64,000 nucleotides of DNA from Streptomyces sp. Q6 (GCF_036967205.1 NZ_CP146022.1:5642001-5706000); one strand, 5' to 3'. Positions 26,470 through 34,425 are shown, counted from the stretch's first letter. The notes: a model not told the origin generated them from the letters alone. Numbers and translations: made by a program.

Positions 26470-26703
26470 TCAGCTGTGGAGGAACCCGTCCCCGTTCGTC
26501 GCGACGTGCGCCTCCAGGGCCTGGAGCGCCTGCTGGGTGGCCTGCGGGCTGCCGGTCCCCTTGCGCTCCGCGTAGTACGCCGCACCCAGCTTCTTCAGCA
26601 GGTCACCACCGGCGCGCTGTGCCTGGACGTCGTCCAGCTTCTGCTTGCCCTGCGTGAGTCCGCGCTGCGCCTGCTCCTTGGCACGGTCCAGAAAGCCAGC
26701 CAT
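26470..26703 (-). CDS. Conserved hypothetical small protein
   Basis: 77 residues, hydrophilic, helical, starting MAGFLDRAKEQAQRGLTQGK; no signal peptide or membrane segment. The N-terminal amphipathic Lys/Gln-rich region resembles small actinobacterial proteins of unknown role. GAGGAG lies about 8 nt before the ATG. Divergent from the encapsulin gene by 246 bp; no link in function is evident. Confidence 0.75.
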   Translation of the reverse strand: MAGFLDRAKEQAQRGLTQGKQKLDDVQAQRAGGDLLKKLGAAYYAERKGTGSPQATQQALQALEAHVATNGDGFLHS

Positions 26704-26949
26704 GGTTCGTCTCCTCTTGTGGGTCCTGCTGCGGTGTCCGCGCTGTTGTTTCGTCCGTTTCCCGATCAACGCGCGCCGGGAGCCGGTGGTTCCGAAAACC
26801 GGCTTCGGGACGCCGAACCGGGTTCGAAAAACGCCGCCCATGCCCCGTCCGCCACTGATCCATTCCCGCTCATTTGTGTAATGGCGCGACCACGTTCCGT
26901 GCTGGAAAGGTGGGCGGCGCAGGCCAGTTCATGATCGGGAGGGCAATTC

Positions 26950-28356
26950 ATGTCGGTAGGCGAAGAGGTCCGCACGGAGCAGCCGGGGTCGCAGAAGAGC
27001 CTCGGCACATCCGCCGCGCGGAATCTGGCCACCACCACCAAATCCGCGCCGCAGATGCAGGAGATCAGCTCCCGCTGGCTGTTGCGGACGCTGCCCTGGG
27101 TGGATGTGCAGGGCGGCACGTACCGGGTGAACCGGCGACTCAGCTACTCGGTCGGGGACGGCCGCATCACGTTCGTGAAGACGGGTGACCAGGTCCGCGT
27201 CATCCCCGCCGAGCTGGGGGAGCTGCCGGCGCTGCGCGACTTCGAGGACCAGGACGTCCTGGGCGAGCTGGCCCAGCGCTGTACGCAGCGCGAGTTCGCG
27301 GCGGGCGAGGTCCTGGCCTCGTTCGGCAGCCAGGCGGACGAGGTGTACCTCCTCGCGCACGGCCGGGTGGAGCAGGTCGGCGCGGGACCGTACGGGGACG
27401 ACGCGGTGCTCGGCGTCCTCGCCGACGGCGCGTACTTCGGCGAGCAGGCCCTGCTCGACCCGGAGAGCATCTGGGAGTACACGGCTCGCGCGGTCACCGC
27501 GTGCACGGTGCTCACGCTGCCGCGCCGCGACCTGGAGCAGATCGCCGAGCGCTCCGAGGCGCTGCGCGACCACCTCCACCGGCTGCGGTCGGTTCCGGAG
27601 CAGCGGGCCAACAAGTACGGCGAGCGGGAGATCGACCTCTCCGCCGGCCACGTCGGGGAAGCGGTGCTGCCGGGCACGTTCGTCGACTACGAGTCGGCGC
27701 CGCGCGAGTACGAACTGAGCGTCGCGCAGACCGTCCTGCGCATCCATACGCGCGTGGCCGACCTCTACAACCAGCCCATGAACCAGACGGAGCACCAGCT
27801 CCGGCTGACCGTCGAGGCGTTGAAGGAGCGCCAGGAGCACGAGCTGATCAACAACCGGGAGTTCGGCCTCCTCAACAACTGCGAGTACGACCAGCGGTTG
27901 CAGCCGCACGACGGTGCGCCCAGCCCGGACGACATGGACGAGCTGCTCAGCCGCCGGCGTGGTTCCAAGCTGTTCCTGGCGCACCCGAAGGCGATCGCCG
28001 CGTTCGGCCGCGAGTGCAACAAGCGGGGCCTCGTGCCCGAGAGCATCGACGTGGGCGGGAACCGGATCCCGACCTGGCGCGGTGTGCCGATCTACCCGTG
28101 CGCCAAGATCCCGATCTCGGACGCGCGGACCACGTCCATCATCTGCATGCGTACCGGACAGGAGGAACAGGGCGTCATCGGCCTGCGGCAGTCCGGCATC
28201 CCGGACGAGATCGAGCCGAGCCTGTCCGTGCGGTTCATGGGCATCAGCGAGCAGGCGATCATCTCGTACCTGGTGACCACCTACTACTCGGCGGCGGTCC
28301 TGGTGCCCGACGCGCTCGGGGTCCTGGAGAACGTGGAGGTGGGCCGGTGGCGGTGA
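26950..28356 (+). CDS. Family 2B encapsulin shell protein (EshA-type) with cyclic-nucleotide-binding domain
   Basis: 468 residues. The N-terminal arm has the EshA-type signature [20 protein letters not shown] (residues 17-36), then [24 protein letters not shown]/cNMP-binding domain (about 95-210: [40 protein letters not shown]) is inserted into the HK97-like shell protein, and the shell domain resumes to the end ([60 protein letters not shown]). Family 2B shells assemble into nanocompartments that package terpenoid enzymes; EshA was known earlier as a growth and antibiotic-related protein in S. griseus. The ATG follows GGGAGGG by 7 nt. A polyprenyl synthase gene follows. The phosphate-binding cassette is atypical. 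Confidence 0.92.
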   Translation: MSVGEEVRTEQPGSQKSLGTSAARNLATTTKSAPQMQEISSRWLLRTLPWVDVQGGTYRVNRRLSYSVGDGRITFVKTGDQVRVIPAELGELPALRDFEDQDVLGELAQRCTQREFAAGEVLASFGSQADEVYLLAHGRVEQVGAGPYGDDAVLGVLADGAYFGEQALLDPESIWEYTARAVTACTVLTLPRRDLEQIAERSEALRDHLHRLRSVPEQRANKYGEREIDLSAGHVGEAVLPGTFVDYESAPREYELSVAQTVLRIHTRVADLYNQPMNQTEHQLRLTVEALKERQEHELINNREFGLLNNCEYDQRLQPHDGAPSPDDMDELLSRRRGSKLFLAHPKAIAAFGRECNKRGLVPESIDVGGNRIPTWRGVPIYPCAKIPISDARTTSIICMRTGQEEQGVIGLRQSGIPDEIEPSLSVRFMGISEQAIISYLVTTYYSAAVLVPDALGVLENVEVGRWR

Positions 28357-28472
28357 CACCCACCCCCCGGCGGTCCGTGTCCCCGCCCGCCGGGGCGGGT
28401 ACATCCAGGGGGTACGCGCCCAGCAGCAGCGGAACCGCCACCGTCCGCACCCTCTCCGGGGTGAGTCCATGA
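28347..28472 (+). CDS. Small Pro/Ser/Thr/Gly-rich ORF coupling encapsulin and polyprenyl synthase
   Basis: A 41-codon frame begins with GTG 28347, 7 nt after GGAGG, inside the last codons of the shell gene (a second GTG at 28353 overlaps its TGA), and ends with a TGA that overlaps the ATG of the polyprenyl synthase (ATGA). The product is disordered and rich in Pro, Ser, Thr, Gly and Arg ([16 protein letters not shown]...), with no hydrophobic segment. It may be a real small protein, a translational bridge, or a cargo-loading extension separated from the synthase by an indel. Similarity to disordered encapsulin cargo-loading regions is only compositional. Confidence 0.4.
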   Translation: MAVTPTPRRSVSPPAGAGTSRGYAPSSSGTATVRTLSGVSP

Positions 28473-29575
28473 CGCAGACGACGGAGACGCGAGTGGTGGC
28501 AGAGCATGTCGAGGCGGTGGCGGCGAGCGCGGGCCGCGACGGGCACGAGGCGCACGAGGCGGCGGTGATCCTCGCGCAGGCCAGGAGCACCGTCGATCCC
28601 GAACTGCGCACAGCCGTCGAGGCCCTGCCGGGGTCCATACGCCGCGTTGCCCTGTACCACTTCGGCTGGGAGCACGCGGACGGTACGCCCGCGGCGGGGA
28701 ACGCGGGGAAGGCCGTACGGCCCGCCCTCGTCCTGGCCGCGGCGCGGGCCCTGGGCGGCCGGCCCGAGCAGGCGGTACGGGCGGCGGCAGCGGTGGAGTT
28801 GACGCACAACTTCACCTTGCTGCACGACGACGTGATGGACCGGGACGCCACCCGCAGGCACCGGGCGACCGCGTGGACGGTGTTCGGGGACGCCGACGCG
28901 ATCCTGGCGGGTGACGCGCTCCAGGCCCAGGCGCAGCGGCTGCTCGCCGAGGACCGGCACCCGGCGGCGGCCTCGGCGGCGGCCCGGCTCGCGGCCTGTG
29001 TCGTCGAGTTGTGCGCGGGCCAGTCCACGGACGTCGCCCTGGAGCGGCGTGATCCGGCGGAGGTGACCCTGGAGGAGACCCTCGCCATGGCGGAGGCCAA
29101 GACGGGGGCGCTGCTCGGCTGCGCGTGTGCGCTCGGCGGGCTGTACGCGGGGGCGGCGCCGGAGGAGGTCGAGGCGCTGGACGCGTTCGGGCGGGCGGCG
29201 GGCCTGGCGTTCCAGCTGATCGACGACGTGATCGGGATCTGGGGCGACCCGGCCCGCACCGGCAAGCCGGCCGGGGCCGACCTGGCCGTACGCAAGAAGT
29301 CCCTGCCGGTCGTCGCGGGTCTCGCCTCGGGCGGCCCGTACGCGGCCGACCTGGCCGCGCTGTACGGGCCACCGGGTCCCCGTAAGGAGAGCGAGGCGGA
29401 ACTGGAGGCCATCGCGCTCGCGGTCGAGCGGGCCGGTGGGCGCGACTGGGCGCAGACGGAGGCCGCGGACCAGATGGCTCGCGCGGTGCACCAGTTGTCG
29501 CGGGCGGTCCCGGATCCGGAGGCGGCGGGCGGACTGCTGTCGCTGGCGGAGTTCGTCACGCGACGCGGTTACTGA
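28469..29575 (+). CDS. Polyprenyl synthetase, predicted family 2 encapsulin cargo
   Basis: 368 residues of the trans-isoprenyl diphosphate synthase family, which condenses IPP onto an allylic diphosphate. The first aspartate-rich motif is DDVMD at 120-124 within THNFTLLHDDVMDRDATRRH; the second is the variant IDDVIGIWGD at about 251-260 followed by GADLAVRKKSLPVV. KAVRPALVLAAARALGG (about 81-97) binds diphosphate. Placement 112 bp after an EshA-type shell gene is the known family 2B layout with a polyprenyl transferase cargo. The N-terminal 38 residues are polar and could carry a loading signal. Product chain length is not predictable. Confidence 0.9.
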   Translation: MTQTTETRVVAEHVEAVAASAGRDGHEAHEAAVILAQARSTVDPELRTAVEALPGSIRRVALYHFGWEHADGTPAAGNAGKAVRPALVLAAARALGGRPEQAVRAAAAVELTHNFTLLHDDVMDRDATRRHRATAWTVFGDADAILAGDALQAQAQRLLAEDRHPAAASAAARLAACVVELCAGQSTDVALERRDPAEVTLEETLAMAEAKTGALLGCACALGGLYAGAAPEEVEALDAFGRAAGLAFQLIDDVIGIWGDPARTGKPAGADLAVRKKSLPVVAGLASGGPYAADLAALYGPPGPRKESEAELEAIALAVERAGGRDWAQTEAADQMARAVHQLSRAVPDPEAAGGLLSLAEFVTRRGY

Positions 29576-29683
29576 CGACGGGCTGACGGGGGGCCAGTGA
29601 CGGGTCACGGGCCGGCGGGCTGGCGGGTGGTGATCCCGGCGGGCCGTTGGAGAGAAGCCGAGGGAGGGAGGCAGGGGGCATGG

Positions 29684-29751
29684 GATAACGGGGGAAAGAG
29701 GTGACCGGGGGAAAGAGGTGACCGGGGGAAAGGGGTGACCGGGGGAAACGG
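29684..29751. repeat. 17-bp tandem repeat, four copies
   Basis: Unit gtgaccgggggaaagag repeats every 17 bp (29684, 29701, 29718, 29735) with few changes. It occupies much of the 291-bp gap between the polyprenyl synthase and GNAT genes, which holds no gene or clear terminator. Confidence 0.85.
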
Positions 29752-29866
29752 GGGAGAGGACAAGGCGGAGTGCAGGGGACCGTGCCCGTGTGCTCCGCTG
29801 ATCACTTAGGCTGCCAACGACCGGACAGGGCAAGCGGGTTGAGGTTCGAGGCAGGGGGCGGTCGGC

Positions 29867-30556
29867 GTGGGTGTGCGCATCCGGCGGGCGGAGCAGAGTG
29901 ATCGGGACCTCGTCGTGCGACTGCTCGACGACGCGTTCATGGACGATCCGGTCAGCGGCTGGGTCTTCCCCGGCGAGGAGTACCGGCGCGCCCGGCACGC
30001 GGGGCTGATGGGTGTGTTCACCGACGCCACGCTCGCCGACGGGTACATCGATCTCGTGGACGACAGTGCGGCCGTCGCGCTGTGGATGGAGATGCCGGAC
30101 GAGCCCCATCAGGCCCACGAGCCGCATGATTCGCATGAGGCGAATGCGTCCGATGAGGTGGACGGGTCACCGGAGTCCGCCGAGCTTGCCGCGCTCGCCG
30201 AGAAGGAACTGGCCGAGCAGGCCGCGGCCGTGCGGGCAGCCGTCGACCCGGACAACGAACGGGTCGAGCAGATAGCCCGGTTGACGGCCGGCATCCACCC
30301 CGTGGGCCGCGCGCACGTCTATCTCTGGATGATCGGCGTCGTGCCGGGCCGGCAGGGCGAGGGCCTCGGCACCGCGCTGATGGCGCCGGTCCTTGAGCGT
30401 TGCGACCGGGAAGGGCTGCCCGTCTATCTGGAGGCCAGCAACCCGCGCAGTCGCGCGCTGTACGAGCGGCTCGGTTTCGTGTGCACGGGCACCGCGCTCG
30501 ACCTGCCGGACGGGCCGACGCTGTGGCCCATGTGGCGGGAGCCGCACACGAGCTGA
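29867..30556 (+). CDS. GNAT-family N-acetyltransferase with acidic/His insert
   Basis: 229 residues. N-terminal IRRAEQSDRDLVVRLLDDAF and the acetyl-CoA loop VVPGRQGEGLGTALMAPVLE (about 162-180) with LEASNPRSRALYERLGF identify the fold. Between them (about residues 78-132) is a low-complexity acidic insert with EPHQAH/EPHDSHEAN-type repeats and a charged helix that most GNATs lack. Substrate unknown. A 12-bp repeat array begins 17 nt after the stop. Confidence 0.88.
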   Translation: MGVRIRRAEQSDRDLVVRLLDDAFMDDPVSGWVFPGEEYRRARHAGLMGVFTDATLADGYIDLVDDSAAVALWMEMPDEPHQAHEPHDSHEANASDEVDGSPESAELAALAEKELAEQAAAVRAAVDPDNERVEQIARLTAGIHPVGRAHVYLWMIGVVPGRQGEGLGTALMAPVLERCDREGLPVYLEASNPRSRALYERLGFVCTGTALDLPDGPTLWPMWREPHTS

Positions 30557-30573
30557 CGGCGCCGGTGACTTAT

Positions 30574-30765
30574 CTGATGGCCGGTCTGATGGCCGGCCTG
30601 AAGACCGGCCTGAAGACCGGCCTGAAGACCGGCCTGAAGACCGGCCTGATGGCCGACCCGATGACCGACTTCATGGCCGTCCGATGACCAACGCGACGAC
30701 CTGTCCGATGATCGACGCGACGGCCCGTCCGATGGCCGACGCGATGGCCGATCCGGCGACCGTGC
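30574..30765. repeat. 12-bp tandem repeat array, about 16 units
   Basis: Strict 12-bp periodicity: two ctgatggccggt/c, four perfect ctgaagaccggc (30598-30645), then progressively diverged units to about 30765. Because 12 is a multiple of 3, one frame would read as a Gly-Leu-Lys-Thr repeat, but it has no start signal, so I take it as non-coding. It fills the gap between GNAT and the convergent TetR gene. Confidence 0.85.
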
Positions 30766-30862
30766 TGGTGGGCGATTCGGGCGACCGTGCTGGTGGCCGA
30801 TGGGGCGGCCGGGCTGGTGGGCGCGTAGGTGACCGCGTCGCGCCCACGGGTCCCCGAAGAGG

Positions 30863-31453
30863 TCACGTCGCCGGCACGATCCGCTCCACCAGTCGCTCCA
30901 CCACACCATCGGGCACGCTCACGCCGGGGATCGCGCCGTCCAGCATCCCGGGCATCGTCAACTGCTCCAGGATCAGGCCGAGCATGCCCAGGTAGAGCAG
31001 CGTGATGTCCTGGGCGTCGCCCGGCAGGCCCGACTCGGCGTTGAACGCGATGCCGAAGTCGAGGTCGCCGCGCAGCGACGTCATCAGGGACGCGCGCAGT
31101 TCCGGCCTGCGCCCCGCCTCCAGGCGCATCTCCAGCAGGGCGAGGAAGCCGGTGCGGTCGCCCTGCACGCGGCTCATCAGGTCGTGCATGAACGCGGTGA
31201 CCAGGGCCCGGTCGCGGGGGCGCGCGAGAAGCTTCTCGATGATCTCCGGCTTCGGCGCGAGCCGCTGGTGCAACCAGCCGTCGATCTGCCGGAGCAGGTC
31301 GTCGCGGCTGGCGAAGTAGTTGGACGAGGTGCCGATGGGGACGCCCGCCGCCGTGTCCACGGCGCGGAAGGTCAGGCCCCGCGCGCCCTCCGCGGCCAGC
31401 ACCTCGACGGCCGCGTCCACGAGAGCGGCTCTGCGCTCCGGATTCCTCGCCAT
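30863..31453 (-). CDS. TetR-family transcriptional regulator
   Basis: 196 residues. HTH at about 8-52 (ALVDAAVEVLAAEGARGLTF, GVPIGTSSNYFASRDDLLRQ), then an all-helical ligand domain. Divergent from a DHFR-like reductase gene, with a clear inverted repeat in between, so it probably represses that gene and itself. Ligand unknown. Confidence 0.92.
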   Translation of the reverse strand: MARNPERRAALVDAAVEVLAAEGARGLTFRAVDTAAGVPIGTSSNYFASRDDLLRQIDGWLHQRLAPKPEIIEKLLARPRDRALVTAFMHDLMSRVQGDRTGFLALLEMRLEAGRRPELRASLMTSLRGDLDFGIAFNAESGLPGDAQDITLLYLGMLGLILEQLTMPGMLDGAIPGVSVPDGVVERLVERIVPAT

Positions 31454-31501
31454 CTCCCGAACTCCTTCCCCGTCACCGACGTCTCTCGCCTAATCCCTTG
31501 C

Positions 31502-31537
31502 AACCACTACAGGTGAAGTACTATAACTGAAGTGGTT
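31502..31537. promoter_or_regulatory. Probable TetR operator upstream of the DHFR-like gene
   Basis: AACCACT (31502-31508) and AGTGGTT (31531-31537) are perfect inverted arms, with a direct tgaagt repeat and a central agtact palindrome between them. The AT-rich element lies 49 bp before the TetR start and is the likely operator for the divergent pair. Confidence 0.6.
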
Positions 31538-31546
31538 CGGGGGGAA

Positions 31547-31612
31547 GTCATCGACAGGTCATCGATAGGCCGTCGACAAGTCGTCGAGCGGTCGACGAGC
31601 GGTCGACGAGGC
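31547..31612. repeat. 11-bp tandem repeat, six units
   Basis: Six consecutive 11-bp units related to gtcatcgacag, changing gradually to gtcgacgagcg. Lies between the operator and the DHFR-like start, so it would be in the 5' leader or promoter; units are spaced about one helical turn. Confidence 0.8.
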
Positions 31613-31653
31613 CGTCCCCGGAGCGTTCTGTCGCCCAGCGAAAAGAGACCAGC

Positions 31654-32241
31654 TTGCGCAAGCTCACGTACTTCGTCGCCGCCTCCATCGACGGCTTCAT
31701 CGGGGACGAGTCCGGAGACGGCTCCGCGTTCATGTCCTTCCTCGACGAGGAGTTCCTTGGGTTCCTGACCAGCGAATACCCCGACACGCTCCCCACTCAG
31801 GCCCGCCCGGCGTTCGGCCTCGACGGGGCGCCGAACAAGAAGTTCGACACGGTCATCCAGGGTCGCGGCAGCTACCAGGTGGGCCTCGACGCCGACGTCA
31901 CCAGCCCGTACGGGCATCTGCGCGAGTACGTCGCCACGCGCAGCCTCACCGAGTCGCCGCACCCGAACGTGGAGCTGATCCGCGACGACGTCGTCGGGAA
32001 GATCCGCGAACTCAAGGCTGAGGACGGCGAGTTGGGCATCTGGCTGTGCGGTGGCGCGCAGGTGGCCGGGCTGCTCGCGGACGAGGTCGACGAGCTGGTG
32101 ATCAAGACGTATCCGATCGTCTTCGGCGGCGGGATGCCGATGTTCGGCGGTCGGAAGTGCGGCCTGGAGCAGTTCGCCCTGGTGGAGAACCGGACGTTCG
32201 GCAACGGCGTGATCGTCCGCCGGTACACGCGGACGGCGTAG
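31654..32241 (+). CDS. Dihydrofolate reductase / RibD C-terminal-like reductase
   Basis: 195 residues. Begins RKLTYFVAASIDGFIGDESG, the N-terminus of the DHFR/RibD-C superfamily; LGIWLCGGAQVAGLLADEVD (NADPH-binding GG) and the YPIVFGGGMPMFGG segment are also diagnostic. Such stand-alone proteins are NADPH-dependent reductases of unknown substrate, often near a TetR gene. The start appears to be TTG at 31654, with AAAGAGA upstream; no ATG or GTG gives a better N-terminus. Confidence 0.88.
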   Translation: MRKLTYFVAASIDGFIGDESGDGSAFMSFLDEEFLGFLTSEYPDTLPTQARPAFGLDGAPNKKFDTVIQGRGSYQVGLDADVTSPYGHLREYVATRSLTESPHPNVELIRDDVVGKIRELKAEDGELGIWLCGGAQVAGLLADEVDELVIKTYPIVFGGGMPMFGGRKCGLEQFALVENRTFGNGVIVRRYTRTA

Positions 32242-32283
32242 CGCCCCGCCGCACCGGCCGCGCGACCTCATAGGTTGTCCGGC

Positions 32284-32619
32284 ATGAGCGAACTGCTGCA
32301 CATCACCGAGCGCACCCTGTGGGAGAGCGCCAGGGCCGCGGGCACGTACACCTGGTCGACCCGCGGCAGGACCCTCCAGGAGGAGGGGTTCATCCACTGC
32401 TCGTTCCCGCACCAGCTGCGCGGGGTCGCCGAGTTGCTGTACGGGGCGGCGCCTGCGCCCGGCGAGCTGGTGGTGCTCGTCATCGACCCGGCGCTGCTCG
32501 ACGTGCCGGTGCGGGTCGAGGAGGTCTCGCCGGGCGGACCCCGATTCCCGCACATCTACGGGCCGTTGCCGGTGGTCGCGGTGACCGAGGTACGGGACTG
32601 GCCGCATCCCGATGCGTGA
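32284..32619 (+). CDS. DUF952 family protein
   Basis: 111 residues. The family core is ELLHITERTLWESARAAGTY followed by EEGFIHCSFPHQL and the C-terminal FPHIYGPLPVVAVTEV. DUF952 proteins are small, soluble and uncharacterised, with an ADP-ribosyltransferase-like fold suggested for the family. The ATG at 32284 is 40 nt after the DHFR-like gene, so they may be co-transcribed. Confidence 0.9.
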   Translation: MSELLHITERTLWESARAAGTYTWSTRGRTLQEEGFIHCSFPHQLRGVAELLYGAAPAPGELVVLVIDPALLDVPVRVEEVSPGGPRFPHIYGPLPVVAVTEVRDWPHPDA

Positions 32620-32779
32620 AGGCGCTCACGGCCCGAGGTGATCTCGCGTCGGGGCGTTGCGCACAGCCTTCCGGTCGCATCTCGACTTGGGCACGCGGGT
32701 GGCGCGGCGGAACTCGCAGGCCGCGGCGAGGAGAAGCTCCACCCGGTGCGCGAAGTGCCCAAGTGGCTGTGGTGAGAGG

Positions 32780-33622
32780 CTAGTTCAGTGCCGTACGGGC
32801 GTCGATCGTCGCGTTGACCGAGTCCGCCATCGCCCGGACGAACGCCGTCCGGGTCGCTTCGTCCACCAGGTCGAGCGACAGGTACGGGTTGAGGTCCTCC
32901 AGCTCCACCAGCAGCAGGTCGCCCTCCGGGGCGCGGCAGGCGTCGACGCGCTGGATGCCGTGCGCGAGGCCGTTCCACTCGATGAAGCTCCGGGCGAACT
33001 CCCGGTCCGCGTCGGTGGGTTCGTACGGGACGAGCTCCCAGCGGCGGTCCGGGTCGGGCGCGTACAGGGCGTACTGGAGCCGGTCGTCGACGAAGTAGAA
33101 GGAGACCTCGTACGTGAAGTCGATGCGTGGCTGGACCAGGATGCCGTCGGCGTAGGGGAGGCCGGCGAGCTCCTCGGGACGTACGAAGCGCAGGCCTATC
33201 GAGTCCGCGCCCAGCTTCGGCTTCGCGACGTACGCGTCGGCGCGGGGGAGCCGGTCCAGGTCCTCCGCGCGGTCCACGGTCGGGATCACCGGGTACCCGG
33301 CGGTGGTCAGGTCGAGGAGGTACTGCTTGCCGGCCATGTCGGCGCGGCCGGTCAGCGGGTTGTAGACGTTCGTGCCCCGCTCCAGGGCCCGCGCGCGGAA
33401 CGCCTCGTAGCCCTCTTGGTAGCCGAGCACCGGCCCGCTGTTGCGCACCACGACTGCGTCGAAGCCGTCCATCAGGGCGACCGCGTCCAGCGGGTGGCAG
33501 AGCGCGAGGTCGAACCAGGCGCGCAGCCGGGAGGCGAGGCGGATGTCCTCGTCGCAGTAGCGCCGGCCGCGGGCCTCGTACGCGAGGTCGGTGACGTAGA
33601 GGACGCGGGGACGGCGAGGCAT
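32780..33622 (-). CDS. ATP-grasp-like protein (RimK/glutathione synthetase type)
   Basis: 280 residues. The layout resembles ATP-grasp ligases: an N-terminal Rossmann-like part (PRVLYVTDLAYEARGRRY), a central ADAYVAKPKLGADSIGLRFV region (ATP-binding Lys and small loop, about 130-150), LVQPRIDFTYEVSFYFVDD and a C-terminal metal/acid segment GIQRVDACRAPEGDLLLVEL ending LEDLNPYLSL. Substrate unknown. The upstream region is a 16-bp repeat array; no clear ribosome site. Confidence 0.7.
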   Translation of the reverse strand: MPRRPRVLYVTDLAYEARGRRYCDEDIRLASRLRAWFDLALCHPLDAVALMDGFDAVVVRNSGPVLGYQEGYEAFRARALERGTNVYNPLTGRADMAGKQYLLDLTTAGYPVIPTVDRAEDLDRLPRADAYVAKPKLGADSIGLRFVRPEELAGLPYADGILVQPRIDFTYEVSFYFVDDRLQYALYAPDPDRRWELVPYEPTDADREFARSFIEWNGLAHGIQRVDACRAPEGDLLLVELEDLNPYLSLDLVDEATRTAFVRAMADSVNATIDARTALN

Positions 33623-33640
33623 GGAACGGCTCCAGTACAG

Positions 33641-33736
33641 GGACTACGGGAAACAGGCACTGCGGGTATCAGGGACTGCGGGTATCAGGGACTGCGGGAA
33701 TCAGGGACTGCGGGAAACAGAAGCTACGAGGAACAG
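33641..33736. repeat. 16-bp tandem repeat, six units
   Basis: Six consecutive 16-bp units (consensus ggactgcgggtatcag), the middle four nearly identical. It begins 19 bp upstream of the ATP-grasp-like start codon and fills most of the gap to the sodN terminator, so it overlaps the promoter or leader of that gene. Confidence 0.88.
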
Positions 33737-33752
33737 AAGTTCGGGGGACGGC

Positions 33753-33790
33753 GAAGGGCCCGGCCGGGCGGAAGCTCGGTCGGGCCCTTC
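33753..33790 (-). terminator. Terminator of sodN
   Basis: Arms 33753-33766 and 33777-33790 pair over 14 positions with one G:U-type mismatch, with a 10-nt loop, about 70 nt after the sodN stop. Confidence 0.8.
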
Positions 33791-33861
33791 GGAGATGTTC
33801 ACACAGCGAACCCGCGGGGGTGCACCGCCCGCCGGTTCCGCGGACGTGAACGAGGCCTGGG

Positions 33862-34257
33862 TCAGGCCTTCTTGGTCTCCCAGAAGATCTTGTCGATCTG
33901 GGCGATGTAGTCCAGCGCCTTCTGGCCCGTGGCCGGGTCGGTCGAACCCTTGGCGGCCGAGAGGGCCTTCAGGGTGTCGTTGACCAGCTGGTGCAGCTCC
34001 GGGTACTTCTCGAAGTGCGGGGGCTTGAAGTAGTCGCTCCACAGCACCGAGACGTGGTGCTTGGCGAGCTCGGCACGCTGCTCCTTGATGACCGTGGCGC
34101 GCGCCTGGAAGTGCGCGTCGTCGTTGCCGGCCATCTTTTCCTGGACGGCCTTGACCGACTCGGCCTCGATGCGGGCCTGGGCGGGGTCGTACACGCCGCA
34201 GGGGAGGTCGCAGTGGGCGCTGGCCTTCACCTTGGGGGCGAACAGGCGGGAAAGCAT
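33862..34257 (-). CDS. sodN: Nickel superoxide dismutase
   Basis: 131 residues. Ni-SOD converts superoxide to oxygen and peroxide. The 14-residue propeptide MLSRLFAPKVKASA is followed by the nickel hook HCDLPCG (His15, Cys16, Cys20; mature His1, Cys2, Cys6). The rest is the four-helix bundle, ending FWETKKA. The propeptide fixes the start at 34257, with AAGGA upstream. The maturation protease gene sodX is divergent 168 bp away, the standard arrangement. Nickel-dependent control is known for Streptomyces sodN; no operator was identified with confidence here. Confidence 0.97.
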   Translation of the reverse strand: MLSRLFAPKVKASAHCDLPCGVYDPAQARIEAESVKAVQEKMAGNDDAHFQARATVIKEQRAELAKHHVSVLWSDYFKPPHFEKYPELHQLVNDTLKALSAAKGSTDPATGQKALDYIAQIDKIFWETKKA

Positions 34258-34425
34258 GTAGCTGTTCCTTCCTCGTGATCGTCTTCTCGGGTGCGACATT
34301 ACTCCGTGCAGGACGGGTTTTCTCGGGTGCCCCCAGGGGCTTAGGTCAAAAGACCGGCGTCAGACTGGGACTGGTGGAGGATGGAACAGGTGCCGGAGCA
34401 CGGCGGGAACCGGGGAGGATGACTG

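Noticed and set aside
30400-30687. Frame with a Gly-Leu-Lys-Thr repeat after the GNAT gene
   Set aside because: It starts within the GNAT gene in another frame; the repeat comes from the 12-bp array.
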